Below are positions 32,440-44,529 of a stretch of 64,000 bases of DNA, piece by piece. The position numbers and the translations under genes were made by a program. The notes below the pieces were generated by a model. That model was not told the origin of the DNA. It ran no database searches and saw only the letters and a list, made by a program, of their open reading frames with translations. Each line of letters opens with the position of its first letter. Position 1 is the first letter of the stretch. Origin of the DNA: Uranotaenia lowii (taxonomy: Eukaryota; Arthropoda; Insecta; Diptera; Culicidae); NCBI RefSeq assembly GCF_029784155.1, contig NC_073693.1, positions 139,427,988 to 139,491,987 of the forward strand. The letters run 5' to 3'.

Positions 32440-33075
32440 TACTGGCAACAATTTACGTCCGAGGATATGCATCTAAAAGCAAACAAGAATACTTGGATGA
32501 GGAAATTTTTTGATACAAGATAGATGTGTGAACAATACAAGAGTCTCGATTGGCATGGGGATCCACAAACATCCAAAATTTGAATGATATTGGAGTCCTA
32601 TAAGGAACAAAACCAGTCACAGAGGAGTTGGAATTTTGATAAGAAAAAATGCAAGGGTTGACATCAATAGTTTCAAAGTTACTTCGGAAGACATTTGCAG
32701 TGCATGGGTCACAAAGTTTTTGCTTTATTTGTGCATATGCCTTCAGATAGCAGTCCACCGGAAGCATTTGCTGAACTATCAAACCTGATTGCCAATAGCC
32801 CAAGGGAAATGACCACCTCATAGTTGGTGATTTGAATGCTCACGTAGGTTTCGAAGACATGAATAAAGAAACAGTTAACCTAATAGGTTAAATGCTTGAA
32901 CATGAAAACAGCAACGAAAATGGTATTTTCCTAACCCAGCTCGCCTTGCAGCTCAATTTTAAAATTTGTAACACATTTGCGAGATCTAAATCTGTTCTGG
33001 TAACGTGGTGCAATGAAGAATCTTCATCTCAAATATATCATATCCTGTTACTAAGTGCCAGCAAAATGAAAGTGT
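32440..33075 (+). pseudogene. Non-LTR retrotransposon endonuclease fragment
   Basis: The frame DHLIVGDLNAHVGFEDMNKE then NGIFLTQLALQLNFKICNTF and VTWCNEESSSQIYHILL contains the GDxNAHVG core and the Q(I)xHIL end of an APE endonuclease. Upstream NNTRVSIGMGIHKHPKF and KNARVDINSFKV fit the N-terminal half in a shifted frame. At least one stop (after NLIG) and two frameshifts. The clade cannot be fixed; RTE or CR1-like. Confidence 0.6.
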
Positions 33076-33747
33076 TGTCAAATACTATAAAAACACAAAC
33101 ACTTCGATTTTTATTAACAAATCACAAAATTCTCTTAGTCACAATACGGAATTCTCCCTGTCCAATTAACTTTACATTTAAATAATAAAACTTTTTCCGA
33201 CCAGTTGATTTTAAATTACCCTTTTTTTTATTCGTATTCGAACTTTTTGAACACCCTGAAGGTAGAGTGTAAATTTGACACTCCTCGCTAATTATCGATT
33301 TCATTATATCTCTTGTTCCTTAACCGAACTATGTAATTTTTATAGTGTTGGAAACCTTTTAATGTAACTCAAATGTGATTTTCAGTTATTTATAAGATAC
33401 ATTTTTTTTATTCTTACGTTAAGATAGGGTTACCATATCCCGCAATGCAAAACAGAATGAAAAAACTTTTCCTAAAGAGTGAGGGAAACTTCATAAAAAA
33501 AAACAAAATATGCTATTTAAAATCATTCAAATACTGCCAATGTGTCGGAAATAGCAGGTATTACTAAGCATTCCAGACTGTATGATTTTATCTGAAGAAA
33601 AAACCCGGTCCAGCCAGGTTGCCCAGATATCGAAGAAAAATGCCCGGATTTATTCAAAATCTAAACAAAATGCATATCAAAACTACACTTTGTGAATCAA
33701 TAAAAAATATTTTTCTTGTGTTCATTTTTCAATGTTTTTCTTGAATT

Positions 33748-34077
33748 TTAATGAGAAAATCCTGAATTTTGGTTGGATTTGCTCGGATATTGCTCGAGTT
33801 TTGAATTGAAAATTTTAAACTGCTGTACGGTGAAGAGTTTCTCGTCGGTAAACACGTTATTTTTCAATCTTCCTTCCGCGGCCCTCTTCAGCAGCGCCTT
33901 CGCTCTTTTTACCTGTTCTTGTTTCTGCTTCACCGTAAGGTCTTGAACCTTTTGGATCTTGCAGGGCTTGGTCTGAAGTTTATCTTCCAGGATCCGACGG
34001 AGACTTCGATCCGATATGTTGAGAACCTTTGCCAATTTAGTGCCACTACTTTTAGAGATCATTTTAAGCTTATTCAC
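33748..34077 (-). pseudogene. Mariner-type transposase N-terminal half, fragment
   Basis: Minus-strand frame MISKSSGTKLAKVLNISDRS then RRILEDKLQTKPCKIQKVQD (helix-turn-helix), KRAKALLKRAAEGRLKN and NNVFTDEKLFTVQQF, where FTDEK carries the first catalytic Asp. It matches the N-terminal half of the same mosquito mariner-like type whose C-terminal half is at 61021-62351. It loses homology after VQQF and is cut at both ends. Confidence 0.65.
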
Positions 34078-34079
34078 AA

Positions 34080-37000
34080 TTTTTCATGTTACAGATAATT
34101 ATTGAAATTTTTTTTGAATATTTTATTTGAATCGCTGGTAAAATTTCAATGCGTTTTGATGTGCTATTTTATTATATCCGTTGGAAAATAACAGAGTTAT
34201 TTAGCTTTGAAATATGGTTTTATTTTATTTACGAAAAAATCGAACGAAATCTAACTCGAAAAATAAAAATGTTAGAAATCTGAAAAAATACATGTGTTTT
34301 TAAATCGTAAAAATGAACCTTATTTTCAATTTTGGGGAAGAACCCGTTAAATAATAAAAAAATCCCCATAAATCAACCGTCTAAGTTGTTAAAGTCACAG
34401 CAGATAATTTTGAAAAATTGATTGGCAGGTCGACGTTCTTTTTCTACATATTGCGCCGAAAAACAAATAGCTGTAATGACAATTTAAAAAAAAATTAAAA
34501 ACCAATGTTAGATATCCCTTTTTTTAAGGTGGGTGGTAGTGCACTGGAATGTTGAACACCTTTTTTTCAATTTTGCTGTTATCCTTTATCGACATGTTCA
34601 AACCAAATTTTATATTTTAACTACAAATGAGTCAGGTTTGTTCTTATATAAAATTGTTGAAATTGTAATTCGACCAAAGCAAGAAAATATGGAATGAACA
34701 TTTCAAAGTTGTAAAGCGTTAGCAAAATTATTGGTTGATTTTTATTTGAAAATTTGTTTCGTTACCGTTTTGTTGAACTTCAATTTTCCAAAAATAACAT
34801 ACTCCACGCATATGTATATTCATGAATTCAATGACCCTAGATTTGAATCAACCGTCGATTGTATTGCGTGACAACAGTTCTCTTCTACAAAAGTATTTTT
34901 AATCCAGCGCAGCGATTCTATTCAAAGAGGTAAAAAAAACGCGCAAAAATTACAGCAAGAGAGAGTGAGGGTCCGGAATTACAATCCAAAACACAAATTA
35001 TACAGCATCCGAATTGCGATGCTAGAAACCATAATAAGGTCTATTTCAACGGGGACAAGCAAACCCTAATTCTTCCCCCTTTTGTGCAATTCGCAGAATC
35101 TACGCAACCAATCCTTCCCAATCCGCACCAAGCACCCCGATCATGCTGTCGACGACGACTATTCAACACGTGTCGGCTTTCTGCGCAACAAGGGCAAGTC
35201 AGCGGTGTGCGCGTAAGACGCTGCTGGTGGCGGTCAACAATCATGCTAGTAAGAAGTTTGGCACCATCGTCGAAAACAAAAATGACGGACATCAGTCTTG
35301 GCGTCTGGGCCTCCCAGCGGCAGTTATCTCGGAGCAGCTGAGGCAACAAGAAGTGCGATTTTCGAGTTCTTATCAACCAAAAGGTAGGTGCCCGCCAGCC
35401 GTTTGTATTAGATCGTGCTAACGAATGCTCGGTTTCAAATTGTTTATATTTGTTTTGAACAAAAAAAAAGTTTTTGTCATAAGTTTCAATGATGTCTGGG
35501 TTAATTGTTATTTAAAAAATTTCATTTAATTAAAGCTCGTAAAGCGATTCCTTTTTTAAATAATTTTCGGTTCATTTCTTACGCTGCAAAGAAGTAAATG
35601 GCTGAATCGTGGAATCGACATTAAAAGTTTGATTTTTATAATGAATTCCAAACAAAAGAAGAACCGAAATAACGTACAGAGTAACCCATTTAGACAGCTG
35701 TATCTACCTAACTAAAATACCTTTTGGATATCAATACAGAAGCTTTTTGCTGAAAGGAATCAATCAACGCACGGATTTGGACGTCCGGTATCTGATCATT
35801 TCTTGAAGAAGTGTTTCAAAAATGGACTGATTTTTTATGTCCTTTCCACATTTGGGCGATAAACCACTCCCCAGCAAACCTTCGTAAATCAAAAAGGGAA
35901 CCACCAGCAACAAGTTGTCGTACCCTACATGTGTCGCTTATCTTCTCAACGAGAACGATTTTTATTTTACAACTCGTGTGTATCGGTGTGTTGTTGATTC
36001 AACAGAAGATGTGAATGAAGAGTGTGTCCGGTGATAATTGTTTGAATTCTGTGTTATTTTCGTTGATCGAAAGAAAAACATGTTTGGGGGAAATAATAAC
36101 GACCAAGTCACCTTCACACGATTTTCTTTATTGGCCAATGGAATGGGATTAAGGTGGTTCTTTATGCAACAGGATACTCTGACTATGTAGATTTATAAGT
36201 AAGAAACCACATAGAATTTTAAAAGATAAAATAATTTTAGTTTCTGAAGTTTGATTCAGAATTCTCCTTACTAATTTACAAATTTACTAATTTACGAGAG
36301 TTTAAAAAAAATCATAAACTTCCGAAAATAACGTTCATGAAAAATCTCAGTAGAAGAACACGAAATTATTGCGACACATTCAACAGGGCATAACCTTTTA
36401 AGCATTGGGTAAAGATCAACCAAATTTTGCACACACAAAGTGCTCCATACTAGAGTTTAGAGAATTTGGGAAGCTTTTAGGAACAGGCAAATAATTCAAA
36501 GGAAATTAGCTCATAATGTTTTTTTTTCAATAATTATTAGGGAAAATTTTGTCTTTAGAAGGTACTTGCAAGACACGCCGACAGAAATAAATTTGATTTC
36601 TTACAAAAATTTTCGAAAAATGTGCAAACAGCTCTCACATAAGAGCAGACATTTCAGAAGTGCATTTTTCATAAATGAAATACAACTCCTGAATAAATCT
36701 ATAAAAAATCTAATTAATTTTAAATCTTCTTCCAGTACAAAAAACAACTCAAACCCTCCGTTGATTCCAGAAAAACCCATCAAATTTGTTACTTTGGTTA
36801 ACATAAATCAGGATAAAATTATAGTTTTTTTTAACCAGGTTTTTTCCTTGTTAGAATGCTTTCCAAAACAGAACTTTCGTAAATTTAGCTTACAAATATC
36901 TCCAACATTTTTTTTTTTGAATGAATGTTTTTGTGAAAATATCACTTTATCATTCAAAAACTTTTAAAATACTTAGGTGTGTATTCAATAGCACGAAAAA

Positions 37001-37480
37001 TACCAGTTTTTGAAACTCGGTTTATCGTTTGGTAGCTATCAATATTTTTCCAAAAAATACTTAAAACACTAGAAGAAGACCTAAAAGTTGATTCTAATTA
37101 CTTTATAAGAGATCTCTGAAATAAAAAGACGTAGTAAAATGAGTTTTAAATTCATCGAAAATTTTCACCCTTTTGTTTACCTTCTTTCCTAACTACAAAA
37201 CGTGAAACACTACCTGGCATCGCGGACGGAGGCGAACCAACACGAGTCGAGAGAACTTTTTTTTTCCAAACAGCTGGAATTTCCTGACCTGTCGCACCGT
37301 CAGTTGGGAAAAATGTTGAACATTTATCATTCAACCGTCTCCAGGGTTCTTGCTGGAATCGGATCGCATTTTTAGATTCAAAGTGGGCTTGTTCAGCTTC
37401 AGGGATCTGTTTGGTTGAGACCCCAAGTGTTGAGAAGAATGTCCTAACTAACGAATCGATTAATCGGCTTGATTTGTGAT
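34080..37480. other. 3.4-kb stretch, no confident gene
   Basis: Mostly AT-rich. 35041-35421 has overlapping ORFs on both strands in a GC-richer island with no recognised domain. 36540-36967 is open on the plus strand and reads YKNFRKMCKQLSHKSRHFRS then INQDKIIVFFNQVFSLLE; its composition resembles the linker before a non-LTR reverse transcriptase, but the match is weak. Confidence 0.35.
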
Positions 37481-37499
37481 TTCGTTGGAGGCGATCATA

Positions 37500-38454
37500 T
37501 CAATTTTTGCCGTTCCGGAAGCCACACGTTATACATCACGTTGCCAGTGCGCTCCAAAACCTCACCAGCAATCCATTGCCAGTTATTACCGTGAAAGACA
37601 TTTTCCTTGATGCTGAAGTTTTTGTCTTTAGCTCCGTGCTTTTCGTTGAATTGCTGGTCTTGGAGTCGACTGCTTTGTAGAATAGGCTTGGTGATCGCAG
37701 AAGTTCCAGTGAAGTGCGCAACGGTCTACAATGGAGAAGTTTCTGCTGGCGATTTTCCTTCAGGTTCGCTCTGGCGTGGTATCGATCTTGCAAGATTCCA
37801 TTGGCCTCACAAGCAGAATCGGTCGAACTGGTCACTGATCAGTTGAGTCCCGTAGTCGGAAACGAGAACTTCAGGCATTTCAAAACGGGCAAAGCTTTGG
37901 CGCAGAATGGTGATGGTGGCTGAAGTGGATATACGCTTCGTTGAAACAATTTCCGGCCTCTTGGAGAGAGAGTCTACCAGTAGTAGGTAGTACGTGTTGT
38001 TGATTGGTCCTGCAAAATGTATGTGGACTCTTGGATAAACCTTCTCGGGGATCGGCTATAGTATCCACATTTAGTGTGTTTTCGATATTCGGTGAAATGG
38101 GCACAACCCTTTCGAGTAAAAGAGAGCTTTTCTCTCTAAATCAATTTCTAAGGAAACGACACAAGGCAGGGACCTAACTATGTAATTTATAGGAATAATA
38201 CATTCTCTTTTGATTTGTCTGACACCCTGTAAAGAAGTGTTTTTACTCCTCATCAACTCTTGAAAAAAACCCTTTACCACCTGTATTCGAAGACACATTA
38301 TTGGCCAGGATTGAAGTTTAATTTTGGTATCCACTTTGGCAACTGAAGAGCATGCTGAACAGATGCGTACTAATTGTGCGATCTGGTCGTCGATATCTGG
38401 CCAATAGACGTAGTTCCTGGCTAGCGAATGGCAATGTGCAACTCGAGACCCCAT
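37500..38454 (-). pseudogene. Ty3/gypsy integrase remnant
   Basis: Minus-strand frames read HCHSLARNYVYWPDIDDQIA then LVRICSACSSVAK, the HHCC zinc finger of gypsy integrase. Next come VHIHFAGPINNTYYLLLVDS (first Asp of the catalytic core) and MPEVLVSDYGTQLISDQF (second Asp; usually SDNGxQF), then EKHGAKDKNFSIKENVF and a GNVMYNV-type C-terminal domain. Several stops and frameshifts. Integrase inserts the DNA copy into the genome. The element's RT part lies at 41069-41344, separated by the RTE copy. Confidence 0.75.
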
Positions 38455-38469
38455 ACACCCAACCGTCGG

Positions 38470-41068
38470 GTAGTGGTCATATCACCTCTTGTCTGCAACT
38501 CCGATTCTCTACCACCCCTTGGTGCTAGCTGGGATGCGAGCAACCTAAGCGAAGATCGGGTACCCAACCCCGGTGGATGCTTTGGTCGCATGCAGACTGA
38601 GTTAGGGGACTTCGTACGCGTCTGTTCTCCAGGTCAGGGGCGGCATGCGAAGTGCAACAACGTCCTGGTGGTGTTCGGGACCCAAAACAGCAACATCACG
38701 ACGGTCCTCCTGCAAGATATTGGGGTTAGGGGGTTCGGATGGAAATCGGCAAAGACTCACGCGACGAAAAGGGACTAGCGATTGGAAACTTGGAACATGG
38801 AACTGCCGATCTCTAAATTTTGTGAGCAGTACTCACGTGCTCTCCAACGAACTGAAGAGCCGCAAATTCGACATCGTAGCGCTGCAGGAGGTATGCTGGA
38901 AGGGCTCCACGGTACGAACGTACCCAGATGGTCGTGCCATCTACCAGAGCAGCGGCAACACACACGAGCTTGGAACAGCTTTTATAGTGATGGGAAAGAT
39001 GCAAAAGCGCGTAATCGGGTGGTGGCCGATCAACTCACGAATGTGCCGGTTGAGAATCAAGGGCCGGTTCTTCAACATCAGCATCATCAACGTGCACAGC
39101 CCTCACCTCGGAAGTACCGGTGACGACAAAGACGAATTCTACGCGCACCTGGAGCGTGAATACGACCGTTGCCCAAAACATGATATCAAGATCGTCATCG
39201 AGGATTTCAATGCTCAGGTCGGCCAGGAGGAGGAATTCAAACCGACAATTGGAAGGTTCAGTGCGCACCAGCTGACCATCGAAAACGGCCTCAGACTTAT
39301 TGATTTCGCCGCCTCCAAACGAATGGCCGTACGTAGTACCTTTTTTCAGCACCGCCTCCCACACAAGTACACCTGGCGATCACCGTACCAAACTCAATCA
39401 CAGATCGACCACGTTTTGATCGACAGCCGGCACTTCTCGGACATCATCGACGTCAGATCCTGCCGGGGCGCCAACATCGAGTCGGACCATTATCTGGTGA
39501 TGGTGAAGATGCGCCCAAAACTCTCCGTAGTGAACAACACGCGAGACCGGCGCCCGCCTCGGTTAAATATCGCGCGACTGAAGCAACCTGAGGTCGCGGC
39601 AGACTACGCGCAATCGGTCGAAGCAGCGCTGCCGGCAGAGGGCGAGCTTGAAGAAGCCCCTCTCGAGAACTGTTGGGATACCATCAAAACAGCCATCAAC
39701 AGTGCTGCGGAGAACGTCATCGGTTATGTAGAGCGAACTCGAAAGAACGACTGGTTCGACGAGGAGTGTAGGAGGGCGGTGGACGAAGAGAATGCCGCGT
39801 GGGCTGCAGTAGTGCAAAGAGGCACCCGTCGAAATGTGGAAAATCACCGACAGCGGAAGAGGCAGCGAGTCCGACTTTTCCAGGAGAAAAAGCGCCGCCT
39901 GGAGGAGGAGGAGCTCGAGGAGCAGGAGCAGCTGCATCGTTCCCAAGAAACACGAAAGTTCTATCAGAAACTCAACGCATCCCACAAAGGCTTCGTGCCG
40001 CAAGCCGAAATGTGCCGGGATAAGGACGGGGGTATCCTGACGGACAATCGTGAGGTGATCAAAAGGTGAAAGCAGCACTTCGATGAACACCTGAACGGCG
40101 CACATGCAGGAGATCAAGACGGTGGGGGAAGGTACATCGCCAGCGTAGTCAACGACGAAGAGGCCACTCCCAACGATGAGTGAAGTTAAGGAAGCCATTC
40201 GCCAACTGAATAGAAACAAGTCGGCTGGGAAGGATGGCATCGCAGCTGAACTCATCAAAATGGGCCCGGACAAGTTGGCCGATTGCCTACACCGGTTGAT
40301 GGTCCGGATCTGGGACATAGAACAGCTACCGGAGGTGTGGAAGGAGGGGGTAATATGCCCCATCTACAAGGAGGGCGACAAATTGGACTGTGAGAACTAC
40401 CGAGCGATTACTGTCCTCAATGCCGCCTTCAAAGTGTTGTCCCGAGTCCTACTCCGCCGCCTAACGCCACAAGCAAACAGATTCGTGGGAAGTCATCAGG
40501 TCGGCTTCATGGAGGGACGGTCAACGACGGACCAGATATTCACATTACGGCAAATCCTCCAAAAATGCCGGGAACACCAAGTCCCTACGCACCATCTATT
40601 CATCGACTTCAAAGCCGTATACGACACGATCGACCGTAACGTGCTATGGAAAATTATGGACGAGAACGGCTTTTCCGGGAAGCTGATCAGACTGATCAAG
40701 GCGACGATGGATGGAACGCAGTGCTGTGTGCGGATTTCGGGTGAATTGTCGAGTTCATTCGAATAGCGCAGGGGGCTTCGACAAGGTGATGGTCTATCCT
40801 GCATGATGTTCAACGTGGCGCTAGAAGGTGTTATTCGACGAGCGGTGGGCGAAATGCGGGGCACGATTTTCAACAGATCCAGTCAACTTTTCTGCTTTGC
40901 CGATGACATTGATATAGTCGGCAGATCATCTGCGGCGGTGGAGGAGATCTACCGCAAACTGAAACGCGAAGCAGGAAGGATTGGGTTGATGATTAATACG
41001 TCCAAGACGCAGTACATGCTGGCCTGCGGACCCGAGACCGACCGAAACCGCTTGTCCAGTAATAACAA
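38470..41068 (+). mobile_element. RTE-clade retrotransposon, copy 2 (3' truncated)
   Basis: Nearly identical to copy 1 from GGATGCTTTGG (38575) to AATAACAA (41061-41068), with ~100 bp more 5' sequence, so the 5' end is near 38470. The 3' third of the ORF and the tail are missing; gypsy sequence begins at 41069. Loss of a 3' end cannot come from target-primed reverse transcription and implies a later deletion. No target duplication is found. Confidence 0.85.
38645..41068 (+). pseudogene. RTE endonuclease/reverse transcriptase, copy 2 (broken)
   Basis: Same domains as copy 1: KLGTWNCRSLNFVS, ALQEVCWKG, DFNAQVGQ, NKSAGKDGIAAELIKMGPDK, CPIYKEGDKLDCENYRAIT, FIDFKAVYDTIDRN, CFADDIDIVG. The endonuclease and linker are open for ~474 residues. 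Breaks: TGA replacing Trp at 40067-40069, a 2-bp loss near 40162 relative to copy 1, TAG at 40764-40766, and loss of everything after AATAACAA. IEDFNAQV replaces IGDFNAQV, altering the endonuclease GDFN motif. Confidence 0.88.
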
Positions 41069-41344
41069 CCGTGGATTGTAGTGTGCTAGCATGAGCGGGG
41101 ACTGCAAAATCTCCTTGAAACGGTCAAAACTAAGCTGGCAGGCTAGAGTCCACTGGAATGTGGAATTTCCCTTCAGAGGTGCATCCAGCGGCTGTCGGAG
41201 GTTCCTCATTTCCCGCCTTCCCGGATGTACTTCCCGTAGTAGTTCACGGCCCCGAGATAAGACCGTAAGCTGGAAACGTCATGAGGTGGAGGCATGTTGA
41301 CGATTGCCTTGACCTTGTCTGGATCTGGACGAATGCCTTGTTTT
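41069..41344 (-). pseudogene. Ty3/gypsy reverse transcriptase remnant
   Basis: Minus-strand translation: GIRPDPDKVKAIVNMPPPHD then SSLRSYLGAVNYYGKYIRE, and after a shift LRQPLDAPLKGN, CQLSFDRFKEILQSPLMLAH and YNPR, the connection between reverse transcriptase and RNase H of Ty3/gypsy. It stops abruptly at the RTE copy. With the integrase at 37500-38454 it forms one element whose RNase H is missing. Confidence 0.75.
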
Positions 41345-42396
41345 AAAGTAAAGGTAATTGATTTCACGTGTCAAGTTTTGGATCGTGGTTCAAAAAAGGG
41401 GTCGTCCATCTTAGCTGTTCGCTGTTTTCGAGATATTGTCGTGATTATGCATCAGATTGAGATGAAAATCTGCAGATGGGAATTATGAGATATGAGAACT
41501 GACTCCAAAAGCAACTTCCAGGTCACGGGTCGGCAAAAGAGACGTCTATATTAACTATTTACTGTTTTCAAGTTACTGACGCTATTATACATACGATTTG
41601 AATAGAAAACATCGCACAAGGGAGTTTTGAGGGACGTAAAATTGGTTTCAATTATCGATGTGCAATAATTTCGTGGGAAACAGTCAATTGATATTTGGTA
41701 CCAAATTTTAGTGCGAAGGTCAGGCAGACTAGTCGTGCATTTAAACAAATAGTTCATGGTTCTGTCATAATGTTGAGATTTTGCAACCGACCGAGAAGAA
41801 AACATTTTCACATAAATTTTATAAAAAGCCAATCAACCTCTTAATTTGAATTTCAAGTTGAAGGACAAGGAAAAGTGGCGACTTTAAACACTTTTGAATG
41901 TTTTACCCAATATTGCGAAAAAAACGCGTGGGATTCCATATTCTAAACTCATCTTGACTTATTAATGATTTAAAGCGAAACGAAGTTCGTACGGGATCAG
42001 CTAGTTTCATATAAAGTTCAGATACTACGACCCTATCCAGAGGCAGTGATTGGAAGGAAGGAATAAATTCTTCGCTAAAGGTCCACGTTAAAACGAAATT
42101 TCCCCACTTGGAAGAAGTCTTCCAGCGTCTTGAATCCTTCTTCCTTAAAAAATTTCTCCAGCATTATGCAGGATTTCCTTCATAGCTCCTTATCGTGTGG
42201 GCTATGGGCTTCAATGATACTGATGCTGACCTTCCACATCTTTTTCGTTCCACCTCATGGCCCTTTTTTCTAAAACATATTTTTTTCACAAATCTCAGAT
42301 ATTAACACTACTTTTTCTAACAAAATTTAAATTGTTTGCGACAGCCTGTAGAATCTCCCACTTGGTATGCGCTTTTCGCGAAAAAATGCGTGTTTC
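41345..42396. other. 1-kb stretch without recognised gene
   Basis: AT-rich with short spurious ORFs. The word CACTTGGTATG at 42358-42368 also appears in both arms of the palindrome just downstream. Confidence 0.4.
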
Positions 42397-42450
42397 TCTG
42401 TATTGAATCCACTTGGTATGTAGGTACATACCAAGTGGATTCAATACAGA
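42397..42450. repeat. Perfect 26-bp-arm palindrome
   Basis: Arm TCTGTATTGAATCCACTTGG plus TATGTA at 42397-42422 is followed by GG and its exact reverse complement at 42425-42450. The total is 54 bp with a 2-nt loop. A near copy of the inner part (CACTTGGTATG) stands alone just upstream. It could be a very young hairpin or a replication-derived inversion. Confidence 0.9.
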
Positions 42451-42785
42451 CTCCTGTTTCCCGTTACATATTTGACGAAAATCAAAACTTTTATGATAGC
42501 TTCAGCTTTTACGAAACCAAAGAATTCTATTTAAAACTCGCTTCTTCTAAATTATCGTTTTGGAACGGAACGCTCCCAACAAATATTCGAACTTGCCTAA
42601 TTCGCATGATACCTATTATCGGTCAACGACTGATAAAGGCATTCTGCTAACCCAGTTTCTATCTCCTCCCAAATATTTATTGCCGCGCGTGCTTGATAGC
42701 AGTTTAAAAAAATAACGGACTTCTCATTTGCTACACAGCTGTTCCCGGTAGCGCTTTCTATTTGTCGACAAATTCCTCCAGAACG

Positions 42786-44488
42786 ATGGCCACCGCTGTG
42801 AAACCTCGACTAGTTGCAGTAGAAGAAGCGCGCCGTTTCATGCAGGAATGCTTTATCCAATCCAAAACGCCGGAATCGCACGCCAAACAGATGGCCGATC
42901 TGCTGGTGGAGGCCGACTATCGAGGCCATTTCAGCCACGGCATGAACCGGCTGGAGATGTACATTAACGATCTGCACAAGAACGCTTGCAGTGGGGCAGC
43001 GGAACCGGAAATTCTGAACGAAACTTCGGCCACGGCCTGGGTCGATGGCCACAACGGCCTGGGAGCGGTCGTGGGGAACTTCTGCATGGATCTGGCCATC
43101 AAGAAAGCCAAAGAAGTCGGCGTTGGATGGGTTTGTGCTAAACGTATGTGTTATTTTTTTATTTAATAACTCGTTTTGATAGTTTTTTCTTGTTACATTT
43201 TAGGATCCAACCACTATGGTATTGCAGGTTGGTACACACTGAGAGCCATGCAGCAGGACTGCATTGGCATTTCGATGACCAACACATCGCCTCTGGCCAG
43301 TCCTACACGTAGTAAAGAAGCCGTACTCGGAACCAATCCCATTTCAGTTGGGGCTCCAGCAGAGAATGGGGATGGATTTGTGCTGGATATGGCAACGACG
43401 GCCGTTGCTGTTGGTAAAATCGAGATTCAGCGTCGTAAGGGAGAACCAGTTCCGTTGGGATGGGCTCAGGATCCACATGGACATCCGACAACCGATGCCA
43501 ATGTAGCTTTCGATACCGGCTGCCTAATGCCTCTGGGTGGAACTGAGCTTACTTCCGGTTACAAGGGATACGGGCTGGCCGCCATGGTTGAAGTCTTCTG
43601 TGGGATCATGGCCGGTTCCAACTATTCGACCAAAGTCCGCAAATGGACTCATGCCGGGGCCGATTCGGAAGCCGACTTGGGCCAGTGCTTTGTGGCTATC
43701 AATCCCGCATGTTTTGCTCCCGGTTTTGAGGGACGGATGTCCGATTTGAATTCGATTTTGAGGAACATGCCGAGGGTAAGTTGAATATTTCAGTATTATT
43801 TTCATATTTAAATTTGTTGAAAGCAAAACGTACCTAACTTGTCCACTTAAATAGTTTTGGAATAGTAATTCAGAATAAGAGTTCTGAACCAGAATTCAGG
43901 ATGAAATTTCTTAATCTGAGTCCAGTATCAGTATTTAAAATCATTATTCAGAATTAGACAGCTTCAAATGTCTGAGTAAGGAATAAGTATCAGTAAGTTG
44001 ATCCAGTTCAGAATTATATCAATAATTAGAGCGAAAGAACCAGTATACCTGAAATTCTTAGAGAAAAATGATGATGCTTTAAAAGATTCTTGAAATAAAA
44101 ATGAGTCTAAGAGAGAAGGTTAGATTTCCAGAGAAGTTAAAACAATACAGAATGTTGAAAAATGACCGACTGCATAGTGCAGGATTTTGATCCTCGGTTC
44201 AGACTCATTTTTTAGAAAATACTAGGGCTTTGTAAAATCGACAACTTTCAGAGTGATATTGAAGCATTCGTCTGAATCTAAATTTAGTGCTTTCGGTTTC
44301 ATATCTAAGAAAATTTATCTTTCCAGACCGACGAATCGAAGCCAGTCCTGGTGGCCGGAGACCCGGAACGCAACCACATGAAGAAGGTCGACGAGGAAGG
44401 CGGATTGGGCTACCACGAAAACCAAATAAAAACCTGCAACGAACTATCGAAACGGTTGGGCGTGCAACCGATCGGTTTCGTTTGCTGA
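42786..44488 (+). CDS. Malate/L-lactate dehydrogenase, Ldh2/YjmC family
   Basis: Exons 42786-43143, 43204-43775 and 44327-44488 join through GT/AG sites into 363 residues, the usual length of the Ldh_2 (malate/ureidoglycolate/L-sulfolactate dehydrogenase) family. Motifs: EADYRGHFSHGMNRLEMYI (42-60), ATAWVDGHNGLGAVVG (82-97), CAKRSNHYGIAGWYT (117-131, the SxHxG motif), TNTSPLASP (145-153), GTNPISVGAP (162-171) and TSGYKGYGLAAMVEVF. These enzymes reduce or oxidise 2-oxo/2-hydroxy acids with NAD(P); the exact insect substrate is unknown. The start is ATG 42786 (MATAVKPRL); an upstream in-frame TTG is not used. A poly(A) signal ATTAAA lies at 44521. No signal peptide, so cytosolic. Intact. Confidence 0.93.
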
Positions 44489-44520
44489 ACAATCAGTCTG
44501 AAAACGGGCCACAAATGACT

Positions 44521-44526
44521 ATTAAA
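44521..44526 (+). terminator. Poly(A) signal ATTAAA of the dehydrogenase gene
   Basis: ATTAAA lies 33 bp after the stop codon of the Ldh2-family gene. It is the most common variant poly(A) hexamer and is well placed for 3' end formation; an AATAAA near 44681 is an alternative. Confidence 0.5.
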
Positions 44527-44529
44527 TGC

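Noticed and set aside
33430..33660. Possible MITE (GGTTACCATATCCCGC and GGTTGCCCAGATATCG)
   Set aside because: Ends resemble known MITE-type words but no inverted partner or target duplication could be located.
36540..36967. 133-residue AT-rich ORF resembling a non-LTR linker before RT
   Set aside because: The pattern (YKNFRKMCK ... FFNQVFS) is suggestive only; no RT or endonuclease motif adjoins it, so it is mentioned but not called.
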